A stretch of 64,000 nt of DNA from SZUA-368 sp028533045 (GCA_050031985.1 JBNAIG010000014.1:1-64000), one strand, 5' to 3'. Positions 7,776 to 16,519 are shown, numbered from the stretch's first letter. The notes: generated by a model not told the origin, from the sequence alone. A program made the numbers and translations.

Positions 7776-9005
7776 TTAGAAGTCACATTTAACGGTCATG
7801 AAGATTCCCTCTCCCAGTCCGTCGATATCGTTAGCCTGTACATCGATAGAACCGGAGCGGTAGCCAAAGGCGTAATCCGATTTGCCCGCGTCCAGGGTAC
7901 AGCCGATTTCGTAACCGGCAGTTGCCTCGTAGTCAGTGGTATCTGCGGCGGAGTTGGCAAAGGTAAGATCAGCCTCGGAGAGCATGTCTTCGAAGGAAAG
8001 GGCCGCATAGAGAGCGAAGATGTCATTAAAGTCATAGTTCACATCAAAGCCCAGGGCCAGTCGGGTATCGGTTTCCGTGCCTTCTTCCGTTTCCTGAGCG
8101 TTGGCTACAAAGCCGGAAACTCCCAAGCCAAGTTTGCTTACGATAAGGGCGGTGGAGCCTCCCACGTACATTCCCAGACCGTCGGCAACTTCGTTGGAGC
8201 TGGTTACGTCCGCATCCCAGTCAAGGGTAACAAAGGCATTGGCGATAAGGTCCATGGAGTCGCCCAAGGCGAGTTTTTCGGAAACAGCAGAAGCCCCAAC
8301 GGAGCTCAGGTAGGAGTATTCGCCGGCGAATTTCTTCTTACAGATCTTGTTGTAAAAAACTTCGAACTCGTGGATCTGCGCCGCTTCGATTGAACCGAAG
8401 GCGCCAATAAAGGCACCGGGATAGGTTCCGCTGGCATTCAGGTCCGTATCGCTGTCGGCAACGAAGTCGAGGTGGGAAGAGGCCTGAAGAGTCACATCGC
8501 CAAAATCAGCCTGGAAACCTCCGACCCAGTTGATGTCCGGGTCTCTGTCATTGGCGTAGCTATAATCGTCCCATTTTATTTTAGTGGGGCCTTCATAGGC
8601 TTTAGCTCCGATTTCATCGTTGTAACCGGTGATGAAGGTCAGATCAAAAGGAGCGTTGTCTTCCTCAATACCAAAAGCGCCAAAAACGTCCAGGAAAACA
8701 TGAAGCTCTTCGATGTAGCCAACTTCAGTTATATCCGCGACATCCCCTTCGTAAATCTGTGTGGCATCGAAACAAAGGGCGAACTTAACAGTGGTATAGT
8801 CGCCAACGGTAGCTGTGATGTCCAAATCCAGGTCATCCACTTCCGTTACGAAACCGCTGTCTCCTTTCTCTTCATCAACAGCGCTGGGATCGGCAAAGTC
8901 GTTGGACACACCAAACTCCACATCTCCGTTAACGGTAACTTCCGCAAATACCGGTGCCATCAACAGGGTTAGGGCAACAGCTACTAAAACAATTGTTTTT
9001 TTCAT
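7776..9005 (-). CDS. Porin-like outer-membrane beta-barrel protein
   Basis: The 409-residue protein has a classic signal peptide with Ala-X-Ala-type cleavage near residue 21 ('LLMAPVFA' then 'EVTVNGDVEFG'). The mature part is acidic, rich in Gly, Asp and alternating beta-strand patterns ('LDLDITATVGDYTTVKFAL'), and ends in 'GIFMTVKCDF' with the C-terminal Phe of barrel proteins. It is likely a major outer-membrane channel. I cannot assign it to a named porin family. GAGGAG precedes the ATG, and a strong promoter (TTGACA-17-TAGCAT) lies 36 bp upstream. It stands alone with a shared terminator, as expected for a highly expressed surface protein. Confidence 0.75.
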   Translation of the reverse strand: MKKTIVLVAVALTLLMAPVFAEVTVNGDVEFGVSNDFADPSAVDEEKGDSGFVTEVDDLDLDITATVGDYTTVKFALCFDATQIYEGDVADITEVGYIEELHVFLDVFGAFGIEEDNAPFDLTFITGYNDEIGAKAYEGPTKIKWDDYSYANDRDPDINWVGGFQADFGDVTLQASSHLDFVADSDTDLNASGTYPGAFIGAFGSIEAAQIHEFEVFYNKICKKKFAGEYSYLSSVGASAVSEKLALGDSMDLIANAFVTLDWDADVTSSNEVADGLGMYVGGSTALIVSKLGLGVSGFVANAQETEEGTETDTRLALGFDVNYDFNDIFALYAALSFEDMLSEADLTFANSAADTTDYEATAGYEIGCTLDAGKSDYAFGYRSGSIDVQANDIDGLGEGIFMTVKCDF

Positions 9006-9040
9006 TAAATACTCCTCGTATAAAACTTGATTCTGAGGCC

Positions 9041-9069
9041 ATGCTAAGGGGAGTTTTTTCTGCTGTCAA
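9041..9069 (-). promoter_or_regulatory. Promoter of the porin-like gene
   Basis: On the minus strand a perfect TTGACA (9064-9069), a 17-bp spacer and TAGCAT (9041-9046). This places the start of transcription about 30 nt upstream of the ATG, with room for the GAGGAG ribosome site. Confidence 0.7.
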
Positions 9070-9235
9070 GAAATGGGAATCTGTGTAGGTTGTGTATTTT
9101 AAGTTGTTTTAATGTAAGGGTATATGTGGTTTTGGTTGATGTGAGAAAGGGCTAAAAAGAGCTAATCTACAGATAACTAACAGGCTATAAATAGATTGGG
9201 ATAGGAAGGGGTAATTTTATTAGATTTTTAATGCT

Positions 9236-9760
9236 TTATATTTCGAGATCCAGCTCAATCAGTCTGTCCCTAATCACCGCCGCCTCTTCGTATTCTTCCC
9301 GCTCCACGTGGTGATTCAGCTTGTTTTCCAGTTTTTTCTTTTTCGCCTTCTTTTCCAGCTCGGTTAGTTGAATAATAACCGCTTTGCGCTCAAAATAGAG
9401 CTGGGGAATATGTACTTCCTTTTGGCATTTCAGAGCAAAGGTCAGGGCGTCTGCCGGGGTGAGTTCGTTGGTAAAATCGTCCTGCCCGGTTTGTCCTATC
9501 CGTACAAAGGCCCGGGCTTTATCGCTGCGCTTGGGGCGGATTTCTATGAATTTTATTATAAAGTCCCCTTTTTGGCAAAGGAGCTTTGTTAAGCCGTGGA
9601 GGCTGGGGCTTTCTTTCTCTTTAAGGCAGTTAAGAATGGTCTGGGCTTCGGCGGAATTAATAAAGAAGGGGACCGACTTGCCACTCTCTTCGTTTTTCAG
9701 TAACACCGCCGTGCCCCGGTTGGTGCGGGCCACGGTCCAGACCGTGCAGGGAATAAACAT
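9236..9760 (-). CDS. BFN (bifunctional nuclease, DUF151) domain protein with C-terminal UVR motif
   Basis: Residues 1-125 match the BFN/DUF151 fold ('VFFINSAEAQTILNCL'-type segment and the 'ELTPADALTFALKCQ' helix). The C-terminus ('LENKLNHHVEREEYEEAAVIRDRL', in part) is a UVR coiled-coil motif as in UvrB/UvrC and McsA. BFN proteins have been linked to nuclease activity; UVR motifs mediate protein contacts. The combination is known in other bacteria, but its role here is open. The ATG overlaps the stop of the upstream decarboxylase-like gene (TGATG), so they are translated in tandem. Confidence 0.85.
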   Translation of the reverse strand: MFIPCTVWTVARTNRGTAVLLKNEESGKSVPFFINSAEAQTILNCLKEKESPSLHGLTKLLCQKGDFIIKFIEIRPKRSDKARAFVRIGQTGQDDFTNELTPADALTFALKCQKEVHIPQLYFERKAVIIQLTELEKKAKKKKLENKLNHHVEREEYEEAAVIRDRLIELDLEI

Positions 9761-10734
9761 CAGATAGAGTCCAATTCATCCAGTTCCAGGGTGGAGTAGT
9801 AGTCTTCCAGCCTTTCCTTGCGGCGTATTCGGATAATTGAGCCGTCCTCTTGCAGGAGCAGTTCTCCGGGACGGGTAAGGTAATCCTCCCGGCTGATCTC
9901 ACCCCCTTCTATCTGCTTGAGGCTGTCACTTATAAGCCAGCTGTTGGGGGTACTCAGAATAGGGCCCGATTCAAAGTAAATCCGGGGCGGCTTCATTGCA
10001 TTTCCCACGATAAACTGGGTATAGAGTTTTTTCATGGCCCGGGAGAGGGCGTGGCAATCAAATCCCGGCCCGGTCCCGTCGCAGCCGAATCCCACAAAGT
10101 CAAAGTTAATAGTCAGTTCGTTATTCAAATCGGCCGCTGTGGAAAGAACTTCTTGTACGGCTCGGATGTAGTCTTCTGTTCCGGGGTTCTTCCCATTAAC
10201 CTTTATCATGAGGCCAAAACTGCTAACCCCTTTTTGTTTGGCCCGTCTGTAAGCATCTTCCAGCTTGTCACGATTCAGGCCGTTTTGGCTTTCATCGGCA
10301 GAAGGATTGTAGCTAAAGCTCAAAAGGTCGGGCAAGCCGATTTGTTCCAGGTGGTACAGATGGCTAAAGCTGTCTAGTGTGATAATCGCTCCCATCTGTC
10401 TGGCCCTCTTTATATCCGCCAGAGAGGCGGACTGGCTGGTAAAGTGCAAATCCGCTCCCCAAAGACCGGCCGATTCGGCAAGAAAAAGTTCCGTAAGGGA
10501 AAAGCATTTGCATCCCATTCCTTTCTTGTGAAGAATCTTCAATACATAGGGGTTGGGAAGAGCTTTTACGTCAAAAAAGTTTTGAAACCCACCGGGGACC
10601 CAGGAGAAAAGCTTGTTGATTTCTTCGGCGCTTTTTTTTAAACCCTCCTCGCTAATGAGAAAAAAGGGGAGAGAGTGGTCATTGGCCAGTTCATCCAGTC
10701 TGTCTCTTGAAAGGGGGAGGGGGTTTTCGTTCAT
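9760..10734 (-). CDS. Shortened DAP/ornithine-decarboxylase-like PLP barrel protein
   Basis: The protein matches the N-terminal alanine-racemase-type barrel of group IV PLP decarboxylases: 'FFDVKALPNPYVLKILHKKG' carries the PLP lysine (Lys57), followed by 'GCKCFSLTELFLAESAG' and 'GAIITLDSFSHL'. 'FDFVGFGCDGTGPG' and 'YFESGPILSTPNSWLI' fit the later phosphate-binding part. Diaminopimelate decarboxylases run to about 420 residues and end in a beta-sandwich with a Cys-Glu-Ser motif; this one stops at 324 and ends in an unrelated charged tail. There is no sign of a frameshift into the next gene. It is either a binding or regulatory homologue or a new branch. It forms an operon with the 61-residue protein and the BFN gene. 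Confidence 0.65.
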   Translation of the reverse strand: MNENPLPLSRDRLDELANDHSLPFFLISEEGLKKSAEEINKLFSWVPGGFQNFFDVKALPNPYVLKILHKKGMGCKCFSLTELFLAESAGLWGADLHFTSQSASLADIKRARQMGAIITLDSFSHLYHLEQIGLPDLLSFSYNPSADESQNGLNRDKLEDAYRRAKQKGVSSFGLMIKVNGKNPGTEDYIRAVQEVLSTAADLNNELTINFDFVGFGCDGTGPGFDCHALSRAMKKLYTQFIVGNAMKPPRIYFESGPILSTPNSWLISDSLKQIEGGEISREDYLTRPGELLLQEDGSIIRIRRKERLEDYYSTLELDELDSI

Positions 10735-10920
10735 TTAAACTTCCTTGCTTACCGATAAACACCATTTGCGAAATTCCGGCTCGGAAATACGATGGAGGTG
10801 GTCATAAAGCTTGATTTCACCCTTCTTAAGGGCCTGGTCAATAGCTTTGAGGGTTGTTTCCGGATAGCCGCACTCTTTTGCTCTCAGGTTCAAATAGGAA
10901 ATGTACTCGTCTTTCTCCAT
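10735..10920 (-). CDS. Small hypothetical protein, first gene of the decarboxylase-like operon
   Basis: The 61-residue soluble, highly charged peptide abuts the decarboxylase-like gene with no gap. GAGGTC precedes its ATG, and an AT-rich TATAAT element lies about 9 nt upstream on this strand. I recognise no family; the tight coupling suggests a partner or adaptor for the next protein. Confidence 0.6.
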   Translation of the reverse strand: MEKDEYISYLNLRAKECGYPETTLKAIDQALKKGEIKLYDHLHRISEPEFRKWCLSVSKEV

Positions 10921-10986
10921 ATTGACCTCATTATAATTATATAATAGAAAATAGGGAAGATATTCCCGTCGGAAAGAGGTGTTAAA

Positions 10987-11994
10987 TTGCAGTTCCGTTC
11001 TCTGATTCTCTCTGTGGCTACATTCGTTATTATTCTCTCCTGCAGCGGCAAAACCCTGTATCCCGTCTATGAACTGGACGAAGCGGCCGGAGAGGTTCGC
11101 ATGGGGTACATCAATGGGAGCGGCGAGAAGGAAATCCCCGCCCTTTTTGAACAGACCCGTCCTTACTCGGAAGGTTTGGCTCCTGTCCGTTCGGAAGGCC
11201 TCTACGGTTATATCGATCTAAAGGGCCGGTGGGTAGTGGAGCCTGCCTTTGATCTGGCCTTTCCCTTTGCCGGAGGAATCGCCATGGTTGTGGTGGATGA
11301 ACGGTGCGGCTATATTGATAAAAAGGGCCGGTGGATTATAGAGCCCCGCTTTGTTCAGGGAGGGAGTTTTACCTCTTCCCTGGTGCCTGTCTACGATGGG
11401 GATTCCACTTGGCTTATGAATAAAAAGGGCGAGTTGATTCGGGAAATTCCCTACCGCTACTGCGGTGATTTTGTTGACGGTCTGGCTCTGGTGGAGCAGG
11501 ATCGGTCCTACGGATTCATCAATAAGAAGGGCGCCGAAGTTCTGCCCCTTACCTATGAGTTGAGTTACGGTTTTTCCGAGGGTCTGGCCCTGGCCGTAGA
11601 AGAGGGTTTGGGCGGATATATCGACAAAAAAGGGCAATGGGTAATAGAGCCCCGTTTTGCCAAGTCCGGCTCTTTTGCCGAGGGCAGGGCTTTTTTTGTT
11701 GAAGAAGGGCTTACAGGCTATCTGGATAGGGAGGGGAACATCGTTGTTGATCCCTCTTATACCTTTGGAGCCTCCTTTTCGGAAGGTTTGGCCCGGGTCA
11801 CGCCTAAGGGAAGTTCCCATGTGGGCTACATCAATAAGGATGGGGAGATGGTGATTCAGGCTGATTATCTCTTTGGAGAAGACTTTAGAGACGGATTGGC
11901 CCTTGTGGCAGACGAAACCGGTCTCTACTATATAGATAAGAGCGGCCAGGTTGTGTGGCAGCGGGACAGAAAGGAGATTAACCCCCATGGCTGA
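10987..11994 (+). CDS. WG-repeat lipoprotein
   Basis: It starts at a TTG preceded by AAAGAGGTG. Residues 1-20 form a lipoprotein signal ending in 'VIILSC', so the mature protein would be lipid-anchored. The rest is about nine WG-type repeats of roughly 35 residues, each with a core such as 'GYIDKKGRWIIEPRF' or 'GYINKDGEMVIQ' and a 'SEGLA' linker. WG repeats form a beta-rich, probably propeller-like surface used for binding; no enzyme is implied. The last 8 bases overlap pyrC, so the two are coupled although their roles look unrelated. Confidence 0.85.
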   Translation: MQFRSLILSVATFVIILSCSGKTLYPVYELDEAAGEVRMGYINGSGEKEIPALFEQTRPYSEGLAPVRSEGLYGYIDLKGRWVVEPAFDLAFPFAGGIAMVVVDERCGYIDKKGRWIIEPRFVQGGSFTSSLVPVYDGDSTWLMNKKGELIREIPYRYCGDFVDGLALVEQDRSYGFINKKGAEVLPLTYELSYGFSEGLALAVEEGLGGYIDKKGQWVIEPRFAKSGSFAEGRAFFVEEGLTGYLDREGNIVVDPSYTFGASFSEGLARVTPKGSSHVGYINKDGEMVIQADYLFGEDFRDGLALVADETGLYYIDKSGQVVWQRDRKEINPHG

Positions 11995-13018
11995 GATTAG
12001 CGAGAATAAAATCACCCTTAAAGCGCCGGATGACTTTCACATCCATCTGCGTCAAGCTCCCGGATTGGCCGAATATGCCCGCCTTACCGCCGAGGCCGGG
12101 TTCGCCCGCGCCATGGTCATGCCCAATACTCTTCCTCCCGTAACGGAACCGGCCGGAATGGCCGCCTATAAAGAAGAAATCCAGAACGCCGCCGGTCCCG
12201 GTTTTACCCCGCTTATGACCTTTAAACTTATGCCGGGTATGACCGCCGCTCAAGTGAGAGCTCTGGCCGACGCCGGTGCTGTGGCCGGGAAATACTATCC
12301 CGCCGGAGCCACCACCAATTCCTCCGACGGCCTCACCCATTGGGAACTTTGTGCCGATGCCATGGGGGAAATGGAACGGCTGGGAATGGTTTTTTCTATC
12401 CATGGAGAAGATCCCGCCGGCCCCGCCTTGCAGAGGGAGCAGCTTTTCTTGCCCCGTTTTCGTGAAATGGCCGCCGCCTTTCCCGAGCTAAAGATGGTAT
12501 TCGAACATATCTCCAGTGCGGAAGGAACGGAAATGGTTCGGGAGCTGCCGGACAACGTAGCTGCCACCGTCACGATTCATCACCTCCTTTTGACTCAGGA
12601 GGATATTTTAGGCGGAGCTTTGGCTCCCCATCTTTTTTGTCGCCCCCTTCCCAAGTCGGACAGGGACCGCCGGGCTATTCAGGATTTTGTTCTTACCGGC
12701 AGTCCGAAGGTTTTCTTCGGCTCCGACAGCGCTCCCCATCTTAAGGAGAAAAAAGAGTGTGCCTCCGGAGCTGCCGGAATTTTCACCTCCCCTGTCGCGC
12801 TTCCCCTCCTTATCGACTTTTTTGAGGAAAAGGGACGTCTGGATCTGTTGGAAGCCTTTGTCTCCGAAAAGGGCGCCGCCTTTTACGGTCTCGAAGAAAA
12901 CACTTGTACCGTAAGTTTTGTTAAAGAGAGCTGGACCGTTCCTGCCGAATATGCCGGTGTGGTTCCCTTTATGGCGGAGAAAAAGTTGAACTGGCGACCT
13001 GCCTGCGTGGGGGCTTAA
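11987..13018 (+). CDS. pyrC: Dihydroorotase, class II
   Basis: PyrC cyclises carbamoyl-aspartate to dihydroorotate in pyrimidine synthesis, using a binuclear zinc centre. 'DDFHIHLRQ' supplies the first metal histidines, 'VAGKYYPAGATTNS' the carboxylated lysine, 'FSIHGE' and 'VFEHIS' further ligands, and 'FGSDSAPH' the catalytic Asp. I chose the ATG at 11987 (MAEISENKI) because AAGGAG at 11971-11976 fits it; a longer reading frame begins upstream without such a site. The 343 residues are normal for class II. It overlaps the WG lipoprotein by 8 bp and lies 7 bp before the phosphatase gene. Confidence 0.95.
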   Translation: MAEISENKITLKAPDDFHIHLRQAPGLAEYARLTAEAGFARAMVMPNTLPPVTEPAGMAAYKEEIQNAAGPGFTPLMTFKLMPGMTAAQVRALADAGAVAGKYYPAGATTNSSDGLTHWELCADAMGEMERLGMVFSIHGEDPAGPALQREQLFLPRFREMAAAFPELKMVFEHISSAEGTEMVRELPDNVAATVTIHHLLLTQEDILGGALAPHLFCRPLPKSDRDRRAIQDFVLTGSPKVFFGSDSAPHLKEKKECASGAAGIFTSPVALPLLIDFFEEKGRLDLLEAFVSEKGAAFYGLEENTCTVSFVKESWTVPAEYAGVVPFMAEKKLNWRPACVGA

Positions 13019-13025
13019 TTCGATT

Positions 13026-13637
13026 ATGAAAGTCTATCTGGTACGTCACGGAAAAACAGAATGGAATCGGGATAAGAAATTTCAGGGGCGGAAAAACTCT
13101 CCCCTCCTGGAAGAAGGAAAGGAGCAGGCCCGGCTTTTGGGACAGCGTCTGGCGGGCAAAACCTTTGCCGGCTATTATTGCAGCCCTCTCCCCCGTACCT
13201 GCGAGACAGCCTCTCTTGTCGTCCCCGGCCGGGATTTTACCCGGGAAGAGGCCTTTGCGGAAATTCACCTGGGAATCCTGGAAGGGGAGGGCTACGGCCA
13301 TATTCGGCCGGAAATTAAACCCATCGTCGACCAGTTCTGGTACAGCCCCCAGTCCTTCGACAAAAGTCTGACCGGGGGGGAAGACTTCGAGGACATCCGT
13401 CACCGTTCGGTAAATCGTCTCGAAGAGTTGGTGAAACAGTACAGTGAGAAGGATGAAATCCTTATTGTAAGTCACGGAGCGCTTCTTAAAAGTGTTATCA
13501 ATCACTACGAAGAAAAGCCTGTCAAAGATTTTTGGGAGCCTCCCTTTCTTCAGCCCGCCAGTCTGACTGTCATCAGCTTTGAAAAGGGCCGGTTTAAAGA
13601 GATCGAGACAAGGGGAGATACCTCTCACTACGCTTGA
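13026..13637 (+). CDS. Histidine phosphatase (phosphoglycerate-mutase superfamily)
   Basis: The protein has the RHG motif 'YLVRHGKTEWN' with the phospho-accepting His near residue 8, the second Arg in 'CSPLPRTCETA', the acid residue in 'EIHLGILEGEGY' and the distal His in 'LIVSHGALLKSVI'. All core residues of the branch 1 superfamily are present. The 203-residue length suits GpmB- or CobC-like phosphatases rather than a glycolytic mutase; the substrate is unknown. It follows pyrC by 7 bp. Confidence 0.88.
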   Translation: MKVYLVRHGKTEWNRDKKFQGRKNSPLLEEGKEQARLLGQRLAGKTFAGYYCSPLPRTCETASLVVPGRDFTREEAFAEIHLGILEGEGYGHIRPEIKPIVDQFWYSPQSFDKSLTGGEDFEDIRHRSVNRLEELVKQYSEKDEILIVSHGALLKSVINHYEEKPVKDFWEPPFLQPASLTVISFEKGRFKEIETRGDTSHYA

Positions 13638-13698
13638 CCCCCCCCTTGGCGCCATGTTATCGTGGGGCAAGCATAATAAAATAGAAAAGAGGGTATCC

Positions 13699-14931
13699 AT
13701 GGGATTTTCCAAACCCACCACTCTGGGGGTCATAGCCTGTCCGGGGGGTGAGAAGTTCGCCAATGAAATTATTTCTCACCTTAAAATGATTTATCAGCGC
13801 CGATTCGAGAAAAAGGCCCTGTTCATTTCCAAGCAATACGATATCCCCCGTGAGGAGATGATTCGCCGCCTGAATATGGTCGACGACATGAACAGCCACC
13901 GGGTCTCTCCCGTGGGAAATGCGGATGATTACCGCATGCCCTCCTTTAAGGTCCCCACCAAGAACACCCGCTTCGCCAACGGCGAAATCAAAACGGAAAT
14001 TCTCCACTCCGTCAAAGGTATGGATATTTTCATTGTTCAGGATGTGGAAAACCGCAATCCCATGAAATTTTCCGGCTCCGACGAGCAGGTGTATATGAGT
14101 GTGAACGATCACCTCATGAACCTCTTTGTTACCATCGACGCCGCTCGCCAGGGAGGAGCCCGGCGGGTTTCTCTTATTCTGCCCACCTATCCCTATAGCC
14201 GTCAGCACAAAAGAAAGGGCCGGGAAGGCCTTACCGCCTCCAGTTTGGGGCATATTTTTGAAAACATGGGCATCGATCGTATTGTTACCCTGGATATTCA
14301 CTCCAAGGAGATCGAGCACGCCTTTACCACCTTGACTTTGGAAAACCTCCACGCCTCCTATCAGATCCTCCGGACCCTGCGTCCCCACATGGACCTGGGA
14401 ACGGAAGATCTTTCCATCGTTTCTCCCGATATCGGCGCCATTGAGCGGAATAAATTTTATGCCGACTCCATGAAGAAGCCCCTCGCCCTTATTTATAAGG
14501 AAAGGGATTACTCCCGGGCTTCTCAGAGTGCCAGTCAGTCTAATATCACCAATTCCCGCCTTCTGGGAGATGTGGAAGGCAAAACCGTTTTTATGAACGA
14601 CGACCTCCTTGGAACGGGGGGGACTTTCATTAAGGCTATGAAGCTTCTGCGTGAGAACGGGGCAAAGGAATTCGTCGGTTCCGTATCTCTTCCTCTTTTC
14701 TCCGGTCGGGCCGTAGAGTATTTTGACAAGGCTTACGAAGAGGGGCTTTTCTCCTATATGATCGGGACAAACGCCGTAACCCTCCCCAAGGAGATTCTTG
14801 AGCGTAAGTGGTATCTCTCGGCGGATGTGGCCAATCTGTTTGCCCGGACCATTTCCCGGGTTCACCACAACCGCTCCGTTTCTCCCCTGCTGGATAACAG
14901 CAAAATGATCCAGCGTCTTCTTAAAAGATGA
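13699..14931 (+). CDS. prs: Ribose-phosphate pyrophosphokinase (PRPP synthetase), long form
   Basis: Prs transfers pyrophosphate from ATP to ribose-5-phosphate, feeding purine, pyrimidine and other pathways. The PRPP-binding loop is 'NDDLLGTGGTF', the flexible loop 'TYPYSRQHKRKG' matches the usual PY.RQD..., and 'VTLDIHSKEIEHAF' is the metal-binding His region. I start at the ATG at 13699 (MGFSKPTTLG); frames further upstream run into the phosphatase gene. At 410 residues it is about 95 longer than typical enzymes, mostly because of extra sequence before 'TRFANGEIKTEI'. It shares ATGA with the FGGY kinase gene. Confidence 0.9.
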   Translation: MGFSKPTTLGVIACPGGEKFANEIISHLKMIYQRRFEKKALFISKQYDIPREEMIRRLNMVDDMNSHRVSPVGNADDYRMPSFKVPTKNTRFANGEIKTEILHSVKGMDIFIVQDVENRNPMKFSGSDEQVYMSVNDHLMNLFVTIDAARQGGARRVSLILPTYPYSRQHKRKGREGLTASSLGHIFENMGIDRIVTLDIHSKEIEHAFTTLTLENLHASYQILRTLRPHMDLGTEDLSIVSPDIGAIERNKFYADSMKKPLALIYKERDYSRASQSASQSNITNSRLLGDVEGKTVFMNDDLLGTGGTFIKAMKLLRENGAKEFVGSVSLPLFSGRAVEYFDKAYEEGLFSYMIGTNAVTLPKEILERKWYLSADVANLFARTISRVHHNRSVSPLLDNSKMIQRLLKR

Positions 14932-16322
14932 TTCTCGCCGTCGACATAGGAACGACCTCTCTCAAGGGGGGCGTTTTTGCGGATGACGGCACACTTCTCT
15001 ATTTAGACCGACTGATTCTCCCCAAGCCGGACCATCGGGGCTTTGATCCCGACTGGTGGCTGGAGGGTTTTGTCTCTTATCTGGAAAAATACAAGGAAAC
15101 CGGGGGTGTTCCTTCCGCCCTGGAAGGGGTGGTTATTTCCGGACACGGGCCTACTTTAACCGCCTTGGGGGATTCGGGGGAACCTCTCTGTTCCGCTCTC
15201 ATGTGGTATGAGGGTAAGACCGGTTCGGTGGAAGGGGAATCTCTCTATCTTCCTCTGGTTTCCTGGTTCAGGGAAAAACATGGCGAACTTTATGAAAAAA
15301 CCCGGGCCTTTTTGGGGTGCTCCGAATACCTTCTTTACAGGCTGACCGGACTAAGGCTGACTGTAACCTCCGGTCCTTCTTTTAGCTCCTATATCTGGAC
15401 GGACGATAGTCTTAACCGGAATCGTTTTGACAAGCGGAAATTCTGTGAATATGTTAATCTGGGAGAAAAGTCCCGGGCCCGTCTTACCGCCGGGGCTGCC
15501 CGTTTGACCGGTCTAAAGGAGGGTATCCCCGTTTACAGTGGGGGGAGCGACTTTTATACCTCCCTTTTAGGGGCCGGTTCGGTGGAGCCGGGAATTGTCT
15601 GTGACCGGGCCGGTACGTCGGAAGGGCTCAATATGATAATTCCCCGGGCTCTCAATCATAATCATATTCGCGTATTGCCCCATCCTTCCGTGAGAGAAGG
15701 GGTTTATAACGGTTCTATTATTCTCTCGTCCACCGGCTCTCTCTTTGAATGGTATCGCCGTTTGACCGGTCAGGAAAGCTGGCCCTACGAAAGGACGATG
15801 GAAGGGATAACGTCTTCCCGCCGGGATCGTCTATCCGGATTCTTCCCCTCCCTTAATGACGGAGGCTTGTGGGAATTCTCCGGGGGGATGCTTTTGGGGC
15901 TCGAGCCGGACATGGATCGTTTTGAATTGGGGCGAGCTGTTTTGGAGGCTATTGGTTATGCTTTGAAGCGCGGCCTTTCCATTCTGGAGAAAGAGGGTGG
16001 TCGGGCCGAACGTATTGTAACTGTAGGCGGCCAGTCCAAAAGTCCCCTTTGGAATCGGATGAAGGCGGATATGTTGGGGCGTAAGATTGAAGTTCCCCTG
16101 GTTCAGGATGCGGAGCTGCTTGGCGGCCTGGTTGTCTTCTTGAAGGGAGAGGGTTCTTTTGCCAGCTTGAAGGAGGGCTCCCGCCGTTTGTATAGGGTAG
16201 GCTCCGTTATAGAACCGGCCGAGGCGGACTGGTACCGGGAGAAGTTTTCCCGTTATAAGGAGTTATCCGGCGGGGTAAGGGATTTTTACGGTAGTTACGG
16301 GGTGCTGATTAGCGGGTCATAA
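14928..16322 (+). CDS. FGGY-family carbohydrate kinase (xylulokinase-like)
   Basis: The protein opens with the actin-like ATPase phosphate loop 'AVDIGTTSLKGGVFADDG'. 'VVISGHGPTLTAL' and 'CSALMWYEGKTG' follow, and the second-domain signature 'GGSDFYTSLLGAGSV...CDRAGTSEG' and 'RIVTVGGQSKSPLWNRMKADMLG' fit the FGGY family. Such kinases phosphorylate pentuloses, glycerol or related sugars; the substrate is not evident. Translation is coupled to prs through a 4-bp overlap, which may hint at feeding pentose phosphate to PRPP synthesis (inference). Confidence 0.85.
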   Translation: MILAVDIGTTSLKGGVFADDGTLLYLDRLILPKPDHRGFDPDWWLEGFVSYLEKYKETGGVPSALEGVVISGHGPTLTALGDSGEPLCSALMWYEGKTGSVEGESLYLPLVSWFREKHGELYEKTRAFLGCSEYLLYRLTGLRLTVTSGPSFSSYIWTDDSLNRNRFDKRKFCEYVNLGEKSRARLTAGAARLTGLKEGIPVYSGGSDFYTSLLGAGSVEPGIVCDRAGTSEGLNMIIPRALNHNHIRVLPHPSVREGVYNGSIILSSTGSLFEWYRRLTGQESWPYERTMEGITSSRRDRLSGFFPSLNDGGLWEFSGGMLLGLEPDMDRFELGRAVLEAIGYALKRGLSILEKEGGRAERIVTVGGQSKSPLWNRMKADMLGRKIEVPLVQDAELLGGLVVFLKGEGSFASLKEGSRRLYRVGSVIEPAEADWYREKFSRYKELSGGVRDFYGSYGVLISGS

Positions 16323-16350
16323 GAGGCGAAAAGGGGAAAAGTGAAAAAAA

Positions 16351-16362
16351 TAGATTAATCTA
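16351..16362. repeat. 12-bp perfect palindrome abutting a -35 box
   Basis: TAGATTAATCTA ends directly before the TTGACA of the tRNA-Thr promoter. It could be an operator or an AT-rich upstream element; chance is not excluded. Confidence 0.4.
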
Positions 16363-16390
16363 TTGACACTTTGCCATCCTTTCTGATACT
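16363..16390 (+). promoter_or_regulatory. Promoter of the tRNA-Thr/rpmG/secE/nusG operon
   Basis: TTGACA (16363-16368), 16-bp spacer, GATACT (16385-16390). The predicted start near 16397 leaves about 13 nt before the mature tRNA. Confidence 0.6.
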
Positions 16391-16409
16391 TTAGTCGAGC
16401 ATCAATTTT

Positions 16410-16482
16410 GCCTCTGTAGCTCAGTCGGTAGAGCACATCCATGGTAAGGATGGGGTCACCGGTTCAAGTCCGGTCGGAGGCT
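16410..16482 (+). tRNA. tRNA-Thr (GGT anticodon)
   Basis: A complete cloverleaf: acceptor GCCTCTG pairs with CGGAGGC (one G-T), the D arm is 'GCTCAGTCGGTAGAGC', the anticodon stem CATCC/GGATG encloses ATGGTAA (anticodon GGT), and the T arm is 'CCGGTTCAAGTCCGG'. The discriminator is T and the CCA end is not encoded. It is the first transcribed unit of the operon. Confidence 0.95.
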
Positions 16483-16519
16483 CTTTTTTTTGCTTCATTG
16501 AAAATTGAGGAGATAAAGT

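Noticed and set aside
9760..10734. Frameshift explaining the short decarboxylase-like protein
   Set aside because: The missing C-terminal domain is not found in other frames downstream; the BFN gene starts immediately with a coupled TGATG.
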